Shown piece after piece: positions 9,825 through 22,452 of a stretch of DNA of 64,000 nt. The stretch comes from Limnanthes douglasii subsp. nivea (taxonomy: Eukaryota > Streptophyta > Magnoliopsida > Brassicales > Limnanthaceae), in assembly GCA_036936605.1 (NCBI GenBank), contig JAUPFV010000004.1:293674009-293738008 (forward strand), given 5' to 3'. How positions within the stretch are numbered: position 1 is the stretch's first letter; each line of letters starts with the position of its first letter. A model generated the notes under the pieces. That model ran no database searches. It saw only the letters and a list, made by a program, of their open reading frames with translations, and was not told where the DNA came from. The position numbers and the translations under genes are program-made.

Positions 9825-10917
9825 TAATAATATCAATAATAAGATTGTTACTTTGTTATTCATTTAAAAATATTTAAATTAATCATGATACTCATATTAA
9901 GAACATCGGTAATAAGAGTGTTACTCTATTAACAATAGTAGTAATAAGACTATTAATCTAAATGTCTTGATTAAATAAATTCAATCACGTTAAATTTTTT
10001 TATAAAAGAATTTCTTTTAGTTGTTTAAATTAATGTAAATAAATCTTATTATTCACTTAAAAATACAAAGGTTAATCATGTTACTCCTATTAGGAATATC
10101 GATAATAAGATTGCTACTCTATTAAGAATAATAATAATAAGACTATTACTTCTAGTATTTTGATTAACAAAAATTAATCATGTTATTTATTTTTATAAAA
10201 AAATTCTTTTAGTTGTTTGAATTAATCAAAATAAATATTGTTATTCATTTAATAGTACAAAAGTTGATAATGTTACTCATGTTAGGAATATTAGTAATAA
10301 GATTGTTACTATATTAATAATAGTAATAAGACTGTTGTTCATAAGGTATTTCAATTAACAAAAATCAATCATATTATTCATTTTTTACAAAAGAATTTTT
10401 TTGAGTTGTTTAAATTAGCAAACATAAATCTTGTTATTCATTTAAAAATATAAATATTTATTATGTTTCTCCTAATAGGAATATAAGTAATAAGGTTCTT
10501 ACTCTATTATGAATAACCACAATCAAATTTTTATTCTATGTATTTAGATTAACAAAAAAAAATCATTATTTATATAAGAATTTCTTTCAATTGTTTTGAT
10601 CAACAAAAATAAATTTTGTTATTTATTTAAAAATACAAAAATTAATCATGTTACTCATATTATGAATATCAGTAAAAATAGTGATACCCTATTAAGAATA
10701 ACAATAATAAGACTGTTATTCTTAGGTATTTTGATTAATATAAACCAATTATGTTATTTATTTTTTATAAAAAAAACTTTCAGTTGTTTAAATGACGAAA
10801 ATAAATTTTGTTATTCATTTAAGATCTAAAAAATCAATTGTGTTACTCTATGACGAATAACACTAATAACAATGTTACTCTTATAAAAATAACACTAATA
10901 AAACCGTTTGTCTTATG
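9825..10917. repeat. Tandem array, ~190-bp unit, about 5.5 copies
   Basis: Copies begin with a motif like AATCATGTTACTC near 9881, 10074, 10265, 10459, 10643 and 10835, giving spacings of about 184-194 bases. Each unit also holds GTAATAAGA, TTACTCTATTA, TTGATTAAC, TCTTTTAGTTGTTT and TTGTTATTCATTTAAA in the same order. Copies are diverged but colinear, and the last is partial. The short reading frame at 10596-10829 is a by-product. Confidence 0.9.
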
Positions 10918-11505
10918 AGCAAGTTGTTTTTAAAAGAGTTGTCATCCATAATTTTTATAAGGTAGTCGAGTTTTATGTGAAGCTTAATATGTCTTTTGCA
11001 TTTATTACATAGTTTAGTGGTTTTCATTCATAATATTTTAGTATTCTTTTGTATTTAAATATAGTCTAGTGTTCTGCTCTAATAACGTATCATTAGTATT
11101 CTTGTAATATCATATCATTTGTATTCTTTATCTCCTCTCGACCAGGATGAAGATTCAGATAATAATTTATCAAATAGTCGTGAATTTAACTCTAATTTGA
11201 ATATATGTCTGATTGTGTAACTCTATTTTTCTATATATAGAAATTTCAAAAAAATTGGTCTGTCGATTGTCAGCTTCATGTCTTAAGACTTCGTATTTTT
11301 TATATTTTATTCTGATTATTTATCTGAGATTGAATCGTTTGTAGCTATACAATCTTATTACTCAAAAATTTAAACATTACCCGTGAAATACTTTATTTTG
11401 ACAATATTTTAAAAGGTGATTTCTCAGAAGATACGTGAAATGTTTCAATATACCTGTTATGTTGTCTAATTACAGTGGTAGGATAAGTCACGATTAAAGA
11501 ATAAA
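10918..11505. other. Spacer between two tandem arrays
   Basis: AT-rich sequence with no repeat unit or frame recognised. Confidence 0.5.
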
Positions 11506-11509
11506 TGTT

Positions 11510-12410
11510 AAGGGGCGTTTTTTCTTTAAAAATAATAAAATATATAATTATAATGTTAATAGGATATTTTTATTTCTAAAAACTAGTAATGTATATAATT
11601 AGAATATTAAAGAGGTATATTTATGTTTAAAAATAATAAAGTATATTAAATGGATATTCTTGTCTTTAGAAAATAACAAAGTATATAATTAGAAGGTTAA
11701 ATATGTATTTTATCTTAAAAAATTGTAAAGTATATAATTAGAGTGTTAAAAATGTTTTTATCTTGAAAAATAATAAATTATATAATTAGAATACTAAATA
11801 GATATTTTTATCATTACAAAATAATAAAGTATACAATAGAATGTTAAAAGGGTATTTTTATCTTTGAAAAATAATAAATAATATATTAAGAATGTTAAAT
11901 GGATATTATTTTCTTTGAAAATCAATAAATAGAATGTTAAAGGATATTTTTTGTCTTTGAAAACTAATAAAATATATAATTAGAATGTTAAAAGGATATT
12001 TTTATCTTTGGAAAATAATAAAGTATATAATTAAAATGATAAATGATTGTTTTTGTCTTTTGAAAAATAATAAAGTATATAGTTAGAATATTAAATGCAA
12101 TTTTTTTGTCTCTAAAAAATAATAAAATATATTGTTGGAAAGGTTATATGGACATTTTTATTTTTAAAAAATAATAAAATATAAACTTAGAATGTTAGAG
12201 AGATATTTAAATCTTTAAAAGATAGTAAAATATATAATTATGATGCTAAAGAGGTGTTATTGTCTTTAAAATATAATAAAATATTAATTAAAATGTTATT
12301 GGAATATTTTTATCATAAAAAAATAAAATAAAAAATATAAATAGAATGTTAATTGCGTATCTTTTGTATTTAAAAAATAACAAAGTATATAATTAGAATT
12401 TTGAAACTTT
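11510..12410. repeat. Tandem array, ~55-bp AT-rich unit, about 16 copies
   Basis: Repeated unit of the form AATAATAAAGTATATAATTAGAATGTTAAA...TATTTTTATCTTT, recurring about every 50-60 bases with substitutions and small indels. The unit is asymmetric, with a T-run then an A-run. No coding potential. Confidence 0.9.
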
Positions 12411-13460
12411 TGATATATCTTATAGGAACTAGGCATAATAAAACATACCAAACAATGTTTCTAAAAGTTTGATATGTTTGATAAAAAAATATTTTATAAA
12501 ATAAAATGTAAATATAATTCGATTATAATTTTGAAGTATAACTAAATGTTTTAAATTAATTTAAAAGAACTAAGATTAAATTTTAATTATAATTAACAAT
12601 ACCATATACAAATAAATATGAAACTAACTTTTAAACTATATTTTATTAAATTATCCAAAACCACATTTCATTAAAAATGATCTATAGAATTTGGAATAAA
12701 CTCTAATAAGCTAATACTATTATTTTTAGTTGTTTTTCCATATAAAAAGAAATATAATAAAAAAAATTGTTTACAAGGAACTCAAGGTATTTTCCGATAA
12801 CAGGATAACCAAAAGGAAAGAAAAAGTTACACTCAAATAGATTTGTTCCGCTACATTACATGTAAGATTGAAAATCGATATAATAGCTAAATGGTCAGTA
12901 ACGACTTAGTAATCGAGTGTGATCTGGTTAACCACATAAGGTTACTCTCGTACCGTGAAATCTGTATTGGAGATCAGATAGGATATAATAAGCAACAACA
13001 GAGCATAATTGAATATCCAAGTGATTCTTTTTTTCATATATGACATACTACTGCATAGAACGTGGCACACCAAAAGTGGTCATGCCTGGCACTTGCGCTA
13101 TTAATCATGCTTGGTTAGTTAGTGTTTGAGGAGGACATGTTAAATTTTCTCGATATGGCTTTCCAAAGCTGCATCGAGTAATTACAATCAACCAAGATAT
13201 GGTTAGTTACAAAAGAAAAACATATAGTCTTTTAAAAATATCTAACAATTGTGCATCATATTGCTCCCAAGCGTGTTCAAAATAACAGGCGTGGTTGGAG
13301 GGGTCTTGTCTGCATAATTGGGTAGGTAACTTCATTCATAGCTTGATCATTCTACAAGGATTTTGAGTGAACTTGGGCAACTGATGTGCTTCATTCGTGT
13401 AAGGAGCGTCCTTGGCGTATAATAAGGTCATCACCCTCAATGATCATCATCAACATGTCG
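12411..13460. other. No gene recognised
   Basis: AT-rich to about 12780, then more even composition. No frame over 60 codons and no repeat identified. Confidence 0.5.
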
Positions 13461-13499
13461 TAGTTGGGAGATGATGGTGTATCGTTGTCACTAGAGGAG

Positions 13500-14350
13500 A
13501 TCATGATTTATTCTGAGTTGTCTGTGACTGGTTCCATTCTTGGCCGACAAGATGGGATATATGTGCACAATGTGTGCATAGAATCAGTGCAGGTAGTAGA
13601 AATGTGCCCAAATATCTTGTCTATTACAAGTCTGGGGAATACCCTGATATTTTATATGTAAGATGTGTACTTATCCAAGTAACTAATGTTTATGGTTGCT
13701 GGGAAGTCATTCGTTGCATTCATATCAATGCAGATGCGGGAAAACATGAGCCTCACTCAGTTTGTCGTGTGAGTGTCCACATATATAGGCGTTTATATGA
13801 AAATACCAAAAATTTAAAAGCCCACACTCAGGCCACAACTCAAGGGGAAGATCGTGGAACTTCGAAAGATGAACATATTTGAAAGAGTCATTAGTTTCTT
13901 TACCCATAGGCTTCTATCTCTTAAGGAAGATAGGGTGGTTGTTCAAAAACTACATAGCCTATTCAAGTACTTTCATAGCATTTTCAGTTGTAGAAAATTT
14001 TAAACAGTAGTGAACTGAGGGGTAGGCTTGCATTCGTGGAGGATGTGCATGCCACACATTCTTGCTGCTAACGGCTGTACATGGTAGGATGTTATTTTTT
14101 TCCTTAGAAAGTAGCTCGACGTGCATTTTTCCCAGTTGGATTGGTCCCCCTCAATGGCATCAGGGAGGAACACAAGAATATCTTCTTGAATCTGAAGGGT
14201 TTGTATTTCTTACCATTCATTGAGGAACAGATATTTTCAGGTTGTATAATTATACTTTCCCATATTTGGCCATTATGAAGTGGGATGAATGTTGGGATGG
14301 TGGTTGTACTTTCTTGAGATAGCTCTTGGTCTTGATTGTAACGCATGATT
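13500..14350 (-). pseudogene. LINE ORF1-like relic (DUF4283 and zinc knuckle)
   Basis: On the minus strand, in changing frames: ENAMKVLE, then NNHPIFLKR, then FHDLPLELWPECGLL, then an EAHVFPHLH-like segment, then FGHISTTC. The order (glycine/leucine block, P-I-x-L, LPLELW, V-x-V-D position, GHxxxxC) is that of DUF4283 followed by zf-CCHC_4, the RNA-binding ORF1 of plant L1-type LINEs. Several stops break it. No matching ORF2 was found further along the minus strand, so this is an isolated fragment. Confidence 0.55.
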
Positions 14351-16700
14351 TTTATAGTACCCTCTAGCCTCTCGAGAGCGATTGATGACTCTCCTTCGAT
14401 CGTTCCTTCTTCAACAGGATTGAAGGAAATATGGGGGAAGGTTTCCTAATGAGATGATGGGGAAAATGACATTTGGTAACGGGTGGGATGGTTGATGAGG
14501 TGTGAGTTATGGTGAGGCTAGTGGAGGGGAAAAGTAGATGTTGATCTAGCTTGCGAGTTGTGGAGGAGTTGCAGTTCTGTGGAAATTAGGATGCTTTGTG
14601 GTAAATTAAGGTTTGGAGGAATTGTAGTCGTGATTAAGTTGGGCTAAAAAATATATGTATCCATAACACTTTTAAAATGGGCTGGGTTGGTGGTGGTAGG
14701 TTTTGGTTTAGGGTTCGGTGATTGCATGGAGGATGTGTTTGGGTTTTCTGAGCCAGATCTTAAACCAAGCCCATCAGGGGTTAATGTTTGGTTCGAGACA
14801 GACATTCGCTAGCTGTTGGAGTTCATGGAAAATAATTCAAAGGGTTCCACTGGGGAAAGTGGTGTAAGAACATGGGAGGAAGGAGAGATGTCGAGAACGT
14901 GAATTATATGAGTGTCATTACCGTGAATTAAAGGTGTATAGTTGAAAGATTCTAGTGAGATGAAGCTCGTATCCTTAACATCCATCCTCTTAGTATAACT
15001 TTTTCCTAATAGGATCCTGGCATTGCCCGCATAAATGGTGTTTGAGTCACTCCAACAGGGTGGTGGGAATGCTTGAATTCATCTCAGAGGGTTCCTCCTC
15101 GTCATCAATCTGCATCTCTGCTAATAAGGTAGGAAAATAGATGAAAATAGGTGTGGCCTCCATTTGGCTTTCTATAACCTACATATCATGTCTGCTAGTA
15201 TCACTAAGGTTTTTTTATTTCCTAGAGGGGCTAGTGACAATGTGTGAAGATGAATGCATAAAGGTAGGGTGGCCATGCATTGAGGTCTGGGAATTGGCAT
15301 TGATAAATAGTGATTGCGATGGTTTTGAGGGAAATGGAGGTATCACATGAAGTTTATGGTAGTTAGGGTGTTACCATGGGCATAAGCCCATGGTTTAAAA
15401 GGTTTGACTAGGTTTTTTCGTTAAAGCGTGAGGTGATCTTCCTAAGGTTGCTAGTCATTTCAGGTTGGGGATGATGGTGGTATGTAAGAAATAGTACTTA
15501 GAGTATTGGGGGTTGTGAACTTGTGCTATGATTTTGTGAAGAGTTGCTTGGCTATTTATGCATGGGGAGTGGGTGTGGGATCTCCAGTAAGCGTAAGAAA
15601 CCATAATAATATGGCAGAGACAATATCTGCTCGAGAGAGAAGTAGAGGAGAATGTGGACAGTAGGATATCATTGCCTTGATACCGTGTAAACTCTTTGTA
15701 AGATTTTAGAAGAGGGATATAAGGGTATTAAATGAATAGAGAGAGTCATTGTCGTGCGATTGTTTTTATTGGTGAGAGGGGGTTGGTTTTGTAGGAAGCA
15801 AAATGTTTCTTTGGGAGAACCAATCAGAGTTAGAATGATGCGGGGCTCTACATTGGGTTCTACACAACTCATGTGAACATTGGTGTTGCAGCCAGAACTA
15901 ATAATGTTAGTGGATGAGAAAAAATAGGCGATACTTATGATTTTTACAAAACATAATATAAACAAGCAAGTGTAACAATTTTTTACGATACTACTTTCAA
16001 TCGAATTCACAGAAATTATAGCATGATCTGAGCTAAATGGTATCCGAGAAATGGTGTTAGTGGTATTATTATTTAAGAGTTTTTCGTCGTGACCTTTGCT
16101 AGATCGATCAAAGATAATTCTATTAACCTTGGTATTAAAAGCAGCTTTATCCATAAGGTAACTGTAATTTTTCACACGAAGAGTCTCATTGGAACTGGAA
16201 ATGACTAGCATTAATTAGTTCTGAGTTAATGTAATTGCATCAATATTCATAAGACTATTAATATGACTTTTTTTTGTATCAAGGTAGTATAAAAGGCTAC
16301 ATTTTCCTCAATCATTAAACCTGAAAGTTAAAATATTAAGGTGGATTGGTTTTCATTTGAGTAGGCTTTAAAAAGCGTGGTTGGTCTTGTTAATAACATC
16401 AATAATTTCAGAGAACTCTGGGATCGTCTCTAAGATCGTTTCTGTGGCCATGATATTAGCCTCAGAATTCTTCTGATAGCTTTCTACTTTGATGTTACTA
16501 AACCTACAAGAGTGAATGAAAAATGGAATTCGATCTGGCCATGGGCCAAACGAATCTCTTAGAGTCACTTCGTGCCTAGATTTGCACCTATCATAGGCGC
16601 ACATCAAGCTTGTGGCTAGGTGAAAATGATATATACAAAACTTAGAAAATTGTTTTCTAGTAACCGTAAAAACATGGTTTCTCTCATTCATCAAGCATGT
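14351..16700 (-). other. Two unrecognised minus-strand frames in otherwise empty DNA
   Basis: Frames at 15669-16211 (180 codons) and 16368-16694 (108 codons) are longer than chance runs nearby but show no motif I recognise. Their position upstream of the DUF4283 relic on the same strand would fit a LINE ORF1 N-terminal region or 5' leader, but that is only inference. The remaining sequence is G-rich on the plus strand and full of stops. Confidence 0.25.
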
Positions 16701-18735
16701 GAACTGGGAGGAGAGTTTTCAAAAAGATTAGTTGGTTTAAATGAAAAATTGATGAAATAACATGTTTTTGTTAGAGAAGAAGAGGAATTTCTAAAGTCTA
16801 GATACTAGTCGTTTTTGTTAATGAAGAATAGTCACTTTTATTTGTTTTCCAAAAAAATTAATCTTAAGCTTCTATTTATTTATTAAATATTAATGAATTT
16901 TAAGTTATATTATAACCCTATGTCAAGTGTATTCTAATTTAGTTTTCAGTAATATTATAAAAATATAATAGCAAATTTTTTATGAGGGATATAATTTAAT
17001 TTGAGATGATTCACCAATGTCTGAAATTTAATTTGAGAAACAAAAAATAATATTTAATAATAGTAACCTAAATAATCATTTATTCATTTAGTTGAACTAA
17101 ATTTATTTTTAGAAATATAAAACATAATTTTTATAATAAAAATATATTATATTGTATCTATAATAAGGTAGATAATATATGTAATAACGAATATAATAAT
17201 ATATTAATAGTTATAAATATTTTTGGTTTATTTATTTTCTTTTATACGGCTATAATTTTTTTTGGACCTATAATAACAAATCCCAATAGACTTTGGGCTT
17301 ATACTAGCTCAACCAAATGGGATTCAGTCTTGAAATGGTTTGGCTAACTAAGTCTTAATTTTCAGATAGGCTGGATATTGTAGACCATTTAAATATACCA
17401 TTATAAGTAGTCTCCAAGTCATTGCGAGAGAATTGAAGAATTGCTAACTCTTGAATTGTTTGATCTGGGACATTGTTGTTTTAACTTGTGATTTTTTGCT
17501 GAAAGTTTGTTCGTTGTAACTGAATGCCCTTTCCCAAGGTATATCAGGTTTTATCTTAGCCACTTTCGGCTGGACTGCTAAATTTTTTGGAATACTCCGA
17601 TGCTACAAGTAGATGGCTCATATTCCTCTAGTAGAGCCAACCTCATATATGTATAAGTATTAACTAATGCTGACCTTGTTCTTGCTTTGTTAAAAATCAT
17701 ATGCTGGTTGAAACCTCACTTGAAAAAGAAAACTATATTTTATCGACACAAAAAAGTACAACTAAAAGGTACCAAGTTGCTAGAGTTAATAAAATGTTTC
17801 ATTGAATAAAATATAATAAGGTAGTACATCTCGGGTAGGTCGTGACCCTCATAAGCAGCAAAGTAGTATCATACTACCCTTCGCCTTGAGTGATACCCCC
17901 AGGAAACCGATGATCAATCAATGCAACACTAACTGTGAGAGATCTCTCTCGGTAAGATAAACCTACCGATCATAAGAGGTCAAACCGAGAGGGTCATATC
18001 AAATAACTTCCTGTGCCTAGGTGTCAGCAAAACCAGGAGACAACAACATGATGGGGTAAGGACAGTGTCGTCCCGAGGCCAGTCATTGGTAATAGGAGCG
18101 GTTGTCATCACTACTCCCACCAACAGACGTGATTAACGAAGATGAACCTTAATTACAACATTTATGTTATTCATATTAATTACCAGTAAGTCACTTTGTA
18201 ATATAATAGAGTAATGAACTTTATTGCAGGAGAAACTTATTAAAATAGGAAAAAGACAATGAGAAGGAGATTATTGTTATGAGTAAAAAATTACAACTGT
18301 TATTTCTGGATCAATAGAGTTATTACTTTGGCATAAATTTGTGAGTATTTACCCTAACAAAAAAAACTTCAAATTGCTTATAGGTTTATGACAATATCCC
18401 CCTAGTCATTTCAAATCATGCATGAAGGGTTACTAACTGTCAAAGAGTAGCCCACTAGTTAAAAAAAATATAAGTATGAATATTAAGTGCCGAGGAGTAT
18501 CCCCATAGTCATTTCAAATAATGTAGAAATGACTATTAAAAACTGAGTATAATAGATGATTAAGCTTGATTATTAATACTTGTTGACTGTAAGGTTTATT
18601 TTTCAAAATATTATTTAAATAATTTAGCAGAACTTGATCCTCCAAACAAAATAAAAATAATCATTCTGTTTAAAGGAGTCATGGAACCTCTTGTTTGTCA
18701 TAGTAAAAAAGTTGGGGGAAACTTTGATTATTGAT
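16701..18735. other. Non-coding flank, possible decayed LTR
   Basis: AT-rich to 17270. A less AT-rich patch at about 17820-18130 contains a local inverted repeat (GATCTCTCTCGGTAAGAT... and ACCGAGAGGGTC). It lies where the 3' LTR of the minus-strand Tat relic should be, just before its accessory gene, but I could not match it to another LTR. Confidence 0.3.
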
Positions 18736-18739
18736 CATA

Positions 18740-21003
18740 TTTAGGATTTTTCTAGATTTACTTCTAGTAATTCTTACGATGGCTCTACACTAGTAATTGT
18801 TCCCTTCGAACCTACAAGGACTCTAGAGGGAACATATGTTAATTATTTACTTGAGGAGACTGGAATGATGCACATTGTTAAATACATATATGAGTATATC
18901 CATCATTATAAATATAACAAAAATGAAGAGATTGGGATATCCCAAGGAATGATATTGTTCGGTTTCCTCAAACTGGTGAGACCCTTTTAGATGTCGAGAA
19001 TGATGAAGTAATTTTATTTACGTATGTTTTTAATCAAGGTGCTAGGTTTCTATTCTGCCAAAAAAAATCATTTTTTAAAGGAACTAGTATGTGTCCAAGT
19101 CAATTAGTGATGAATTATGTGAGTTTACTAATGACGAGTATTATCATTGTCCAAAAGGTTTATGGTCTATTTAACATCACCAATTTTCTTGATTTGAATA
19201 ATATGAAAGGTCATACACGTAATCAAATCTACTTATTTGTCTTGGATTCTGCAGCAAAGTTTTTGGATGATCTTCTAGACTATAACAATGCATGGAAGAC
19301 TAAATATGTATATGCATTAGATTGGTGGGAAACATGTATTAAAGAATATGTTCTCATTTGTTCTCGTCTTTGGTATCTGAAATATAATATTTTTATTTCC
19401 CTTTGTAATTTATGTCTCAGCCTGCCCCTGTTATATATTTGTCTTAATCTTCAAGTGCCATAAATGGATTTGAAATCCCATATGGATTATGTAAATTAAC
19501 AATATGTCAAGATTGTAGAGGCCATAATTGGCTTCCAATATTACTACAAATCTTTGTTTGTTCCCGAACAATTTGTAAGTAGTGGTGTATGGTTGAGTAT
19601 TTCACGGAGTGAAGGTTTTTTATGACATGATTTTAAAATAGTCATTTTAAGAAAACATTTATAAAAAATGGCTCCCAAAGCCGTTAGAAGTAGAAGTTCT
19701 CTTGTTAAATTTTTTTATTGTTATGAGCTCTCATGCTGGAAGTGTAGCTAGGATTTTATTTTTTATGAAGATTATATACCCGAATAGGTTAGGCCAAAAA
19801 AATAAAGAGTATAGATCTTCATGCCGTGAGTAAAGGTCATTGCGGGGTGTAAAAAAATGCTTTTGTTAAAAAACAATTGTATGCTTCAGATGCCAAAATG
19901 CTCAATGATGGTGATACTATTTGTTCACGGTTTAAAGATTGAATTGTCGGGAAAGATGTAAATATCCATGTTATAGAGGCCCCATTATATTATCTGAATC
20001 TTTCTCTGTATTTTGCGACAGAATATATGCATATTCCTCTTGCACATGTAATTTTTTATAACTCCTTCCATACTAAAAAATATGTTGATGTTGTTTTGGA
20101 ACAATGAGAACCAAATAAGTTAAATTTACCATCATTGGGGAATATCTCATTGAAAGGGAGGCTCGGAAGACAGATGGTGAAGCTTATATTAACACTAAAT
20201 GAGTAATTATAAATGGGACGATAGATCGACATGTTCCAAAAGCTCATACTTATGACAAAAAGAGAAAAAAAAATCTTTAATGACTCGTTTGCCCAAAATT
20301 AACTTTACTCAAATGAAAATCAAAGAGGATCACTTTTTGATAGTCAAAGTGGAAAGTTATATGGAACTTGTTAATACAAGAAATGACATAAGGTTTGGGG
20401 AGTCTTCTGAAGCAAAAAAGGAATATTAATAGCAACGGTGCACACTTCGCTAAATGATTATAATTATGACAAAGTAATGCTCTTACTTTTGCCACCCCGA
20501 AGGTCATATCCAAAGCTATGAATCTGTTGATATATCGGTTACAAGAAAATATTAGTTAATTATAACTAAATTTCTTTAGTGTGTTGATGTCTTCATAACT
20601 GAGAATGATTCTGTTGAGAATGATGATCTACTGCAGGTAAATGATGATGTTAATGATGTTGTAGCTTTTGACGAAGCACAAAATGTTGTTGATGCTGGTT
20701 TATACTCTTTATGCGATGATAATATTATGGATATTGTGGATAAGTTTCCTTTAAAAAATCATGATATAGTTTTAGATGAAAACCTTGAAGTTGTAATCAA
20801 CCATATTATTGTGTCGACTGAATTTGTTCATACGAATGTTATTTCAACCAAACATCCACGAGATGTCATAACTTCAAACTCTTTCCTATATCAAGTCCAT
20901 GAGTTGTTAAACCATTTTACAATCATATCCAATGAAATAAAGGTGATTTTTCATCTGTCTACTCTAGATCTAGTTAAAAGGAAAATACATTTGGGATTTG
21001 AGG
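18740..21003 (+). pseudogene. Accessory antisense gene of the Tat relic, 5' part
   Basis: Diverged homologue of the antisense gene at 45786-48751. Matching blocks in the same order: DEVILFTYVFNQGARFL with EVVIFTELFNWGLRFLL, MCPSQLVMNYVSLLM with LCPSQLSPNAWYNLM, and AKFLDDLLDYNNAWKT with YKAVDDLLESEKNWRT. It is plus-strand while the integrase of its element (24290-25230) is minus-strand, so the arrangement is convergent, as in the younger element. Stops and frame changes break it. An acidic middle region is readable at about 20590-20950. The 1,429-bp Mutator-like insertion ends this part. Confidence 0.78.
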
Positions 21004-21013
21004 TAATTCTTTG
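21004..21013. repeat. Target duplication, left copy (TAATTCTTTG)
   Basis: Ten bases identical to 22443-22452. A 9-11 bp duplication is characteristic of Mutator-like transposons. Confidence 0.9.
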
Positions 21014-21395
21014 GGCTAAAAAACATGGCAAGTCCCATATGTTTGTGACTTATCTCACGTTAGTCCTCATCCTTCACTTGTTTAATGAACAGGTCCCCAA
21101 TGTTATAAAAAATACAACAAACCATTCATGTTTTACTGCAATCCATTTTCCTGTACATTTTTTCCTTTTGACCTTCCATGCCAGGTTCGATGTAAGATGC
21201 TGACGTTGGCACGACAAATAAATAAATAATTTTTATTATTATTTAAATAGTTAAATTATCCAACCCATTTTATTTAAAATATCTTAATTAACTTGAGTGA
21301 CTTACATTTCCACATTATTAAGCTCATGTTATAATGCGTATTATATGCATATATATACTGTCAAATCCTTTACTTTTAAACCGATATGAGATTGT

Positions 21396-21865
21396 TTGAG
21401 TTTACTAGGTTATCCTTCATCTTATGCTTATTGTGCACCAACATGTAAACGTATGGATTCTTTGGTATCTCTGCGAAAGTGGTATGCTGTTATATGGAAG
21501 ATGAATGGGATGCTAATCGTGAACCATTTATCATTGCAAACATCAATTTTCATTAATTTAGAGTTAGTTGGTTGGGGAACAAGTTCGGAAGTCTGAAAAA
21601 ACAACCAACCAAGTCTAAAACCTACATCAAAGATATAGATGAAGAAAACAATATTCGTATCTCATATATCAGAGGGTGTCTCACTTAACTTAAGGTCATA
21701 ACCATGAAAATTAAAATTCCTGTATGAAATTGTGAGTAAAATCTTCTAAATTTAACAACCGATGTTTGCCATATGGATGCAGCCGATAGAGCTTTTGTTT
21801 CCATGTTTAGGATCGATCGTCCCAGCCTAGTCTAACCCTTGAACTTTGATGTGAGATTGCTTCAA
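21396..21865 (+). other. Unpaired core of the Mutator-like element, possible captured exon
   Basis: The only part of the element outside the inverted repeats. In one frame it reads CYMEDEWDANREPFIIANIN, then after a stop VSWLGNKFGSLKKQ, TYIKDIDEENNIRISYIRGC. The composition looks protein-like and differs from the flanking AT-rich arms. I do not recognise the parent gene. A Pack-MULE origin is inference. Confidence 0.35.
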
Positions 21866-22055
21866 CAATCCCACATTGGTTCAAAGGTAAATGATCTGAC
21901 GATATATATATGCATATAATATTCAATATAACATGAGCTCAATAATGTGGGATTGTAAGTTGCTAAAATTAATTTAGATTTTTTAAATAAATTGGGTCTA
22001 ATTGTTACGTAGGCCAGACCAGGTTAATAAATAGGTCGCGCTGTTAAATGGGTCA

Positions 22056-22255
22056 GACCGGGTTAATAAATAGGCCGGGTTGTTAATGAGACTGGTTGGA
22101 TAATTAAATTATTTAAATAGTAAAATTTATTTATTTTAATTATTTATCGTGTCCGGACCGGGTTAATAAATAGGTCGGGTTGTTAATGGGACTGGTTGGA
22201 TAATTAAATTATTTAAATAGTAAACCTTAATTTAATTATTTACCGTGTCCAAGTT
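22056..22255. repeat. 100-bp tandem duplication in the right arm
   Basis: GACCGGGTTAATAAATAGG begins at 22056 and again at 22156, and the following ~95 bases repeat with few changes. A partial, more diverged copy starts near 22017. This explains why the right arm is about 190 bases longer than the left. Confidence 0.88.
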
Positions 22256-22442
22256 AGCATCCCACGTAGAAGGTGACGTGGAAAATCAAAGGACAAAAAT
22301 GTATAGAAAATGGATTGTGGTAAAAAAAGACTGGTTTATTGTATTTTTCATAACATTGGGGACCTGTTTATTACACAAGTGAAGGATGACGACTAACGTG
22401 AGATAAGTCGCAAACATGAGAGACTTGCCATGTTTTTTAGCC

Positions 22443-22452
22443 TAATTCTTTG
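22443..22452. repeat. Target duplication, right copy (TAATTCTTTG)
   Basis: Identical to 21004-21013. Confidence 0.9.

Larger units (their letters stand above)
21014..22442. mobile_element. Non-autonomous Mutator-like element, long TIRs
   Basis: A 1,429-bp element bounded by GGCTAAAAAACATGG and its exact complement, within a perfect 10-bp duplication. The terminal inverted repeat is long: 21014-21395 pairs with 21866-22442, colinear over about 380 bases, including CACGTTAGTC, CTTCACTTGT, GGTCCCCAATGTTAT, TTAAATTATCCAACC and CACATTATTRAGCTCATGTTATA. The right arm is longer because of a 100-bp tandem duplication. No transposase is present. A 470-base unpaired core (21396-21865) may be captured DNA. 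The element sits inside the accessory gene relic and so is younger than it. Confidence 0.92.

Noticed and set aside
9608..9877. 89-codon threonine-rich frame
   Set aside because: Product of the ACC trinucleotide repeat; no protein family.
9825..12410. Possible CRISPR array
   Set aside because: Units are contiguous tandem repeats of ~190 and ~55 bases without unique spacers, in plant DNA.
20056..20513. Minus frames of 63 and 78 codons
   Set aside because: They lie opposite the accessory gene relic and have no motif.
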